Assembly: GCF_019222765.1 (NCBI RefSeq)
Contig: NZ_CP078145.1
Coordinates: 1,116,001 to 1,180,000, forward strand
Origin: Nocardia iowensis
GTDB lineage: Bacteria > Actinomycetota > Actinomycetes > Mycobacteriales > Mycobacteriaceae
Direction of reading: 5' to 3'
DNA: 64,000 nucleotides
Made by a program: the position numbers and the translations under genes
The notes under the pieces: generated by a model
What the model was told of the DNA's origin: nothing
The model's database searches: none
Seen by the model: only the letters and a program-made list of their open reading frames with translations
Part shown: one piece after another, positions 62,451 to 64,000 of the stretch
Layout of the letters: every line of letters begins with the position of its first letter
Position numbering within the stretch: position 1 is the stretch's first letter

Positions 62451-63710
62451 CTACTGGCTGTTGGCGAGCAGTGCGTACTGCGCGGCGGCACGTTGCTGGG
62501 CGTCCAACAGTTGGGTGCTCCACACATAGCCGACGTAGTTTCGATACCGGACGGCGCAAACGAAGTCTTTGACGTATCTGGTTGTCGGCCGCTCAGCGCA
62601 TTTCCCGTCCGGCACGTTCAATGGCGCCTGGCCGGTGTCCGGTGCCTCGAGAATCGTCGACCAGAGCGCCTGTGCCGAGGTGGCGTCCCGTGATCGGATA
62701 AGGATGGCGCCCTCGAGGTTCGGAGTAATTCCCTTGCCGAAGCTCTGTGCAATTCCTCTGGTGTAGCTGTTTGTCGTCGCCGAGTAAGCGTCCGAGAAGA
62801 CGAAACGTTCGCCGTCGGCGTAGCGAATCCGCGCCGCCGCGCGGTCGGTCTGCCAGTGCAGGAATCCTCGCAGTTCATATGTCGCGAGCCCGCCGACGGC
62901 GGGGACAGCGAGCTGTGCCGGATTGAGGACTCGGCGCAGCACGTCCTCGGGGTCGATATCCAAGCGCAGGACCTGTTCGGCCGAAAGCGGCGGGAGTGTG
63001 TCGAGCAACGGCAGTTGTGCTGCGTAGACCTTCTCGACAAGGGCGGTCAGGTCGGCGAGGTCCGGCTGGGCAGTGGAGATGAAAATGTTGACCACATAAT
63101 TGCCGTGCGCGATGACCGAACCGATCGTCGGTGTTCCGGGTCGCCAATGAGAATGCGCCCGTGGGTATTTCGCAAGCTGCACGCGCACGTTCTGGTCCGG
63201 GGCCACGGCGAAATCGACGTCTTCGAATTCGGTCGCTGCCCGCTCGGCGGCCGCGGAATCCGGAAACTGCAGGACGGTCACCGTGCTGAGTGTCGAGTCC
63301 GGTGGCACGGCGACGGCGGGCTCCGGCAGGAAATCGCTACTGCCGGAGGCAAATCCGAACAGTAGCTGGTTCCGCGCCGCGATCGAGACGCTCGGCTCTG
63401 CCAGGGCATTCTTGACGTCGTCGGGTTTGGTGATCTCCTGAACGCCGGTGCCGTAGCGCAGTTCGGGGTCGATATCGATGCCGGTCACTACGTGGTCGGC
63501 CAGGCGCGAGACGGCCAGTGCGGTCCCTCTGCGCAGCGAGTGGGAATAGTCGAAGAAGGAGTTCAGCGGTTCTGTGGAGTACTTACCGACATCGAGGGTG
63601 CGCACATCTATCTCGCCCGGCTTCGCTGCGCCGGTCACGGACGAACCGCACCCGGCGATGGCGAGCAGCGCGACGGCGGCTGCGGCGAGGCGCGTGCTTC
63701 TGGTGACCAT
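62451..63710 (-). CDS. Lipoprotein, DUF7373-like
   Basis: 419 residues from the ATG at 63710. Signal peptide and lipobox (RLAAAAVALLAIAGC) predict a membrane-anchored lipoprotein. The mature part begins VRTLDVGKYSTEPLNSFF. TVLQFPDSAAAERAATEF and the ending DFVCAVRYRNYVGYVWSTQL recur in part in the truncated upstream gene. I recall this nocardial family as DUF7373; function unknown. It lies 5 bases after the upstream paralogue and next to the esx genes. Confidence 0.8.
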   Translation of the reverse strand: MVTRSTRLAAAAVALLAIAGCGSSVTGAAKPGEIDVRTLDVGKYSTEPLNSFFDYSHSLRRGTALAVSRLADHVVTGIDIDPELRYGTGVQEITKPDDVKNALAEPSVSIAARNQLLFGFASGSSDFLPEPAVAVPPDSTLSTVTVLQFPDSAAAERAATEFEDVDFAVAPDQNVRVQLAKYPRAHSHWRPGTPTIGSVIAHGNYVVNIFISTAQPDLADLTALVEKVYAAQLPLLDTLPPLSAEQVLRLDIDPEDVLRRVLNPAQLAVPAVGGLATYELRGFLHWQTDRAAARIRYADGERFVFSDAYSATTNSYTRGIAQSFGKGITPNLEGAILIRSRDATSAQALWSTILEAPDTGQAPLNVPDGKCAERPTTRYVKDFVCAVRYRNYVGYVWSTQLLDAQQRAAAQYALLANSQ

Positions 63711-63715
63711 GTTGC

Positions 63716-64000
63716 TCACTTCGCCTTCGCCAGAATCGCGTACTGCGCCGAGATTCGTTGGTGTACATCGATCAGCTGATGCGACCACACCTCCCCCGTA
63801 TAGCGGTCGAAGGACACTACGCAATGAAATCTGGGGACGAACAGATTCTTCACGCGAAGCTCACGGCAGCGCGCGTCGGGAAGATTCTTCGGTGCGTCTA
63901 TTCGGCGATAAATCCGGCTCAGCGCGCCGTGGCTGTCCCGAATATCTTGTGCGCCTTCGGGATTCGCAGCACGGTAGAGATGACCCGCGTAGTTCGCCAT
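63716..64000 (-). CDS. C-terminal part of a second DUF7373-like lipoprotein (cut by window edge)
   Basis: The last 94 codons are visible; the 5' part lies outside the window. CRELRVKNLFVPRFHCVVSF and YTGEVWSHQLIDVHQRISAQ align with the C-terminus of the downstream lipoprotein (CAERPTT, DFVCAVRY, GYVWSTQLLDAQQRAAAQ). A tandem duplication with 5 bases between stop and start, so probably one transcript. Confidence 0.8.
   Translation of the reverse strand: MANYAGHLYRAANPEGAQDIRDSHGALSRIYRRIDAPKNLPDARCRELRVKNLFVPRFHCVVSFDRYTGEVWSHQLIDVHQRISAQYAILAKAK

Overview
This 64 kb, GC-rich window comes from a mycolic-acid-type actinobacterium, most likely Nocardia or a close relative. The evidence is two complete type VII (ESX) secretion loci with EspG, PE/PPE-like and EspA/EspC-like substrate genes, an F420-type oxidoreductase, and tandem lipoproteins of a nocardial type. 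One locus lies next to rpoA-rplQ-truA, where mycobacteria carry ESX-4. The genus is inferred: no rRNA gene is present.

Left part (1-13.4 kb). A very large gene, cut by the left edge, encodes a tandem array of zinc-metalloprotease-like domains. Modules with HExxH alternate with modules in which the zinc ligands are lost. A 94-codon gene follows, then a dense block of ESX accessory and substrate genes: a WXG-type proline/glycine-rich protein, EspG, two YbaB/EspL-like proteins, an EspC/EspA-like pair, a PE/PPE-like pair, a second EspG, and an EsxB/EsxA-like pair.

13.5-31.9 kb. The core of this first ESX system is eccB(-), eccE(+), eccA(-), then eccD-mycP-eccC(+). A GntR/GNAT pair and a small helical protein gene follow, then a giant EspI-like MinD/ParA ATPase with a long repetitive proline-rich N-terminus.

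32-37.3 kb. This is the conserved end of the ribosomal alpha operon: infA, rpmJ, rpsM, rpsK, rpsD, rpoA, rplQ, truA. The infA-rpmJ gap carries a tandem 48-bp multi-hairpin repeat.

37.3-48.5 kb. Housekeeping and accessory genes: a small heat-shock protein behind a perfect CIRCE operator, an F420-type luciferase-like oxidoreductase, an MHS-family transporter, a two-component system with a TAXI-type binding lipoprotein, CsoR with a candidate operator, MTA phosphorylase, sugar-nucleotide-epimerase-like and NmrA-like reductases, a sensory protein of unknown function and an FMN reductase.

48.5-62.1 kb. The second locus has ESX-4 gene order: eccE(-), eccB(+), a K+-channel gene(-), mycP and eccD(-), eccC(+), the Rv3446c-type associated protein(+), and two WXG100 genes(-). 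Tandem DUF7373-like lipoprotein genes close the window, the last one cut by the right edge.

Together, the first system has the EccA and EspG factors expected for PE/PPE-type and Esp substrates. The second is a minimal ESX-4-type machine with its own Esx pair. Two secretion machines therefore flank the translation and RNA polymerase alpha operon.
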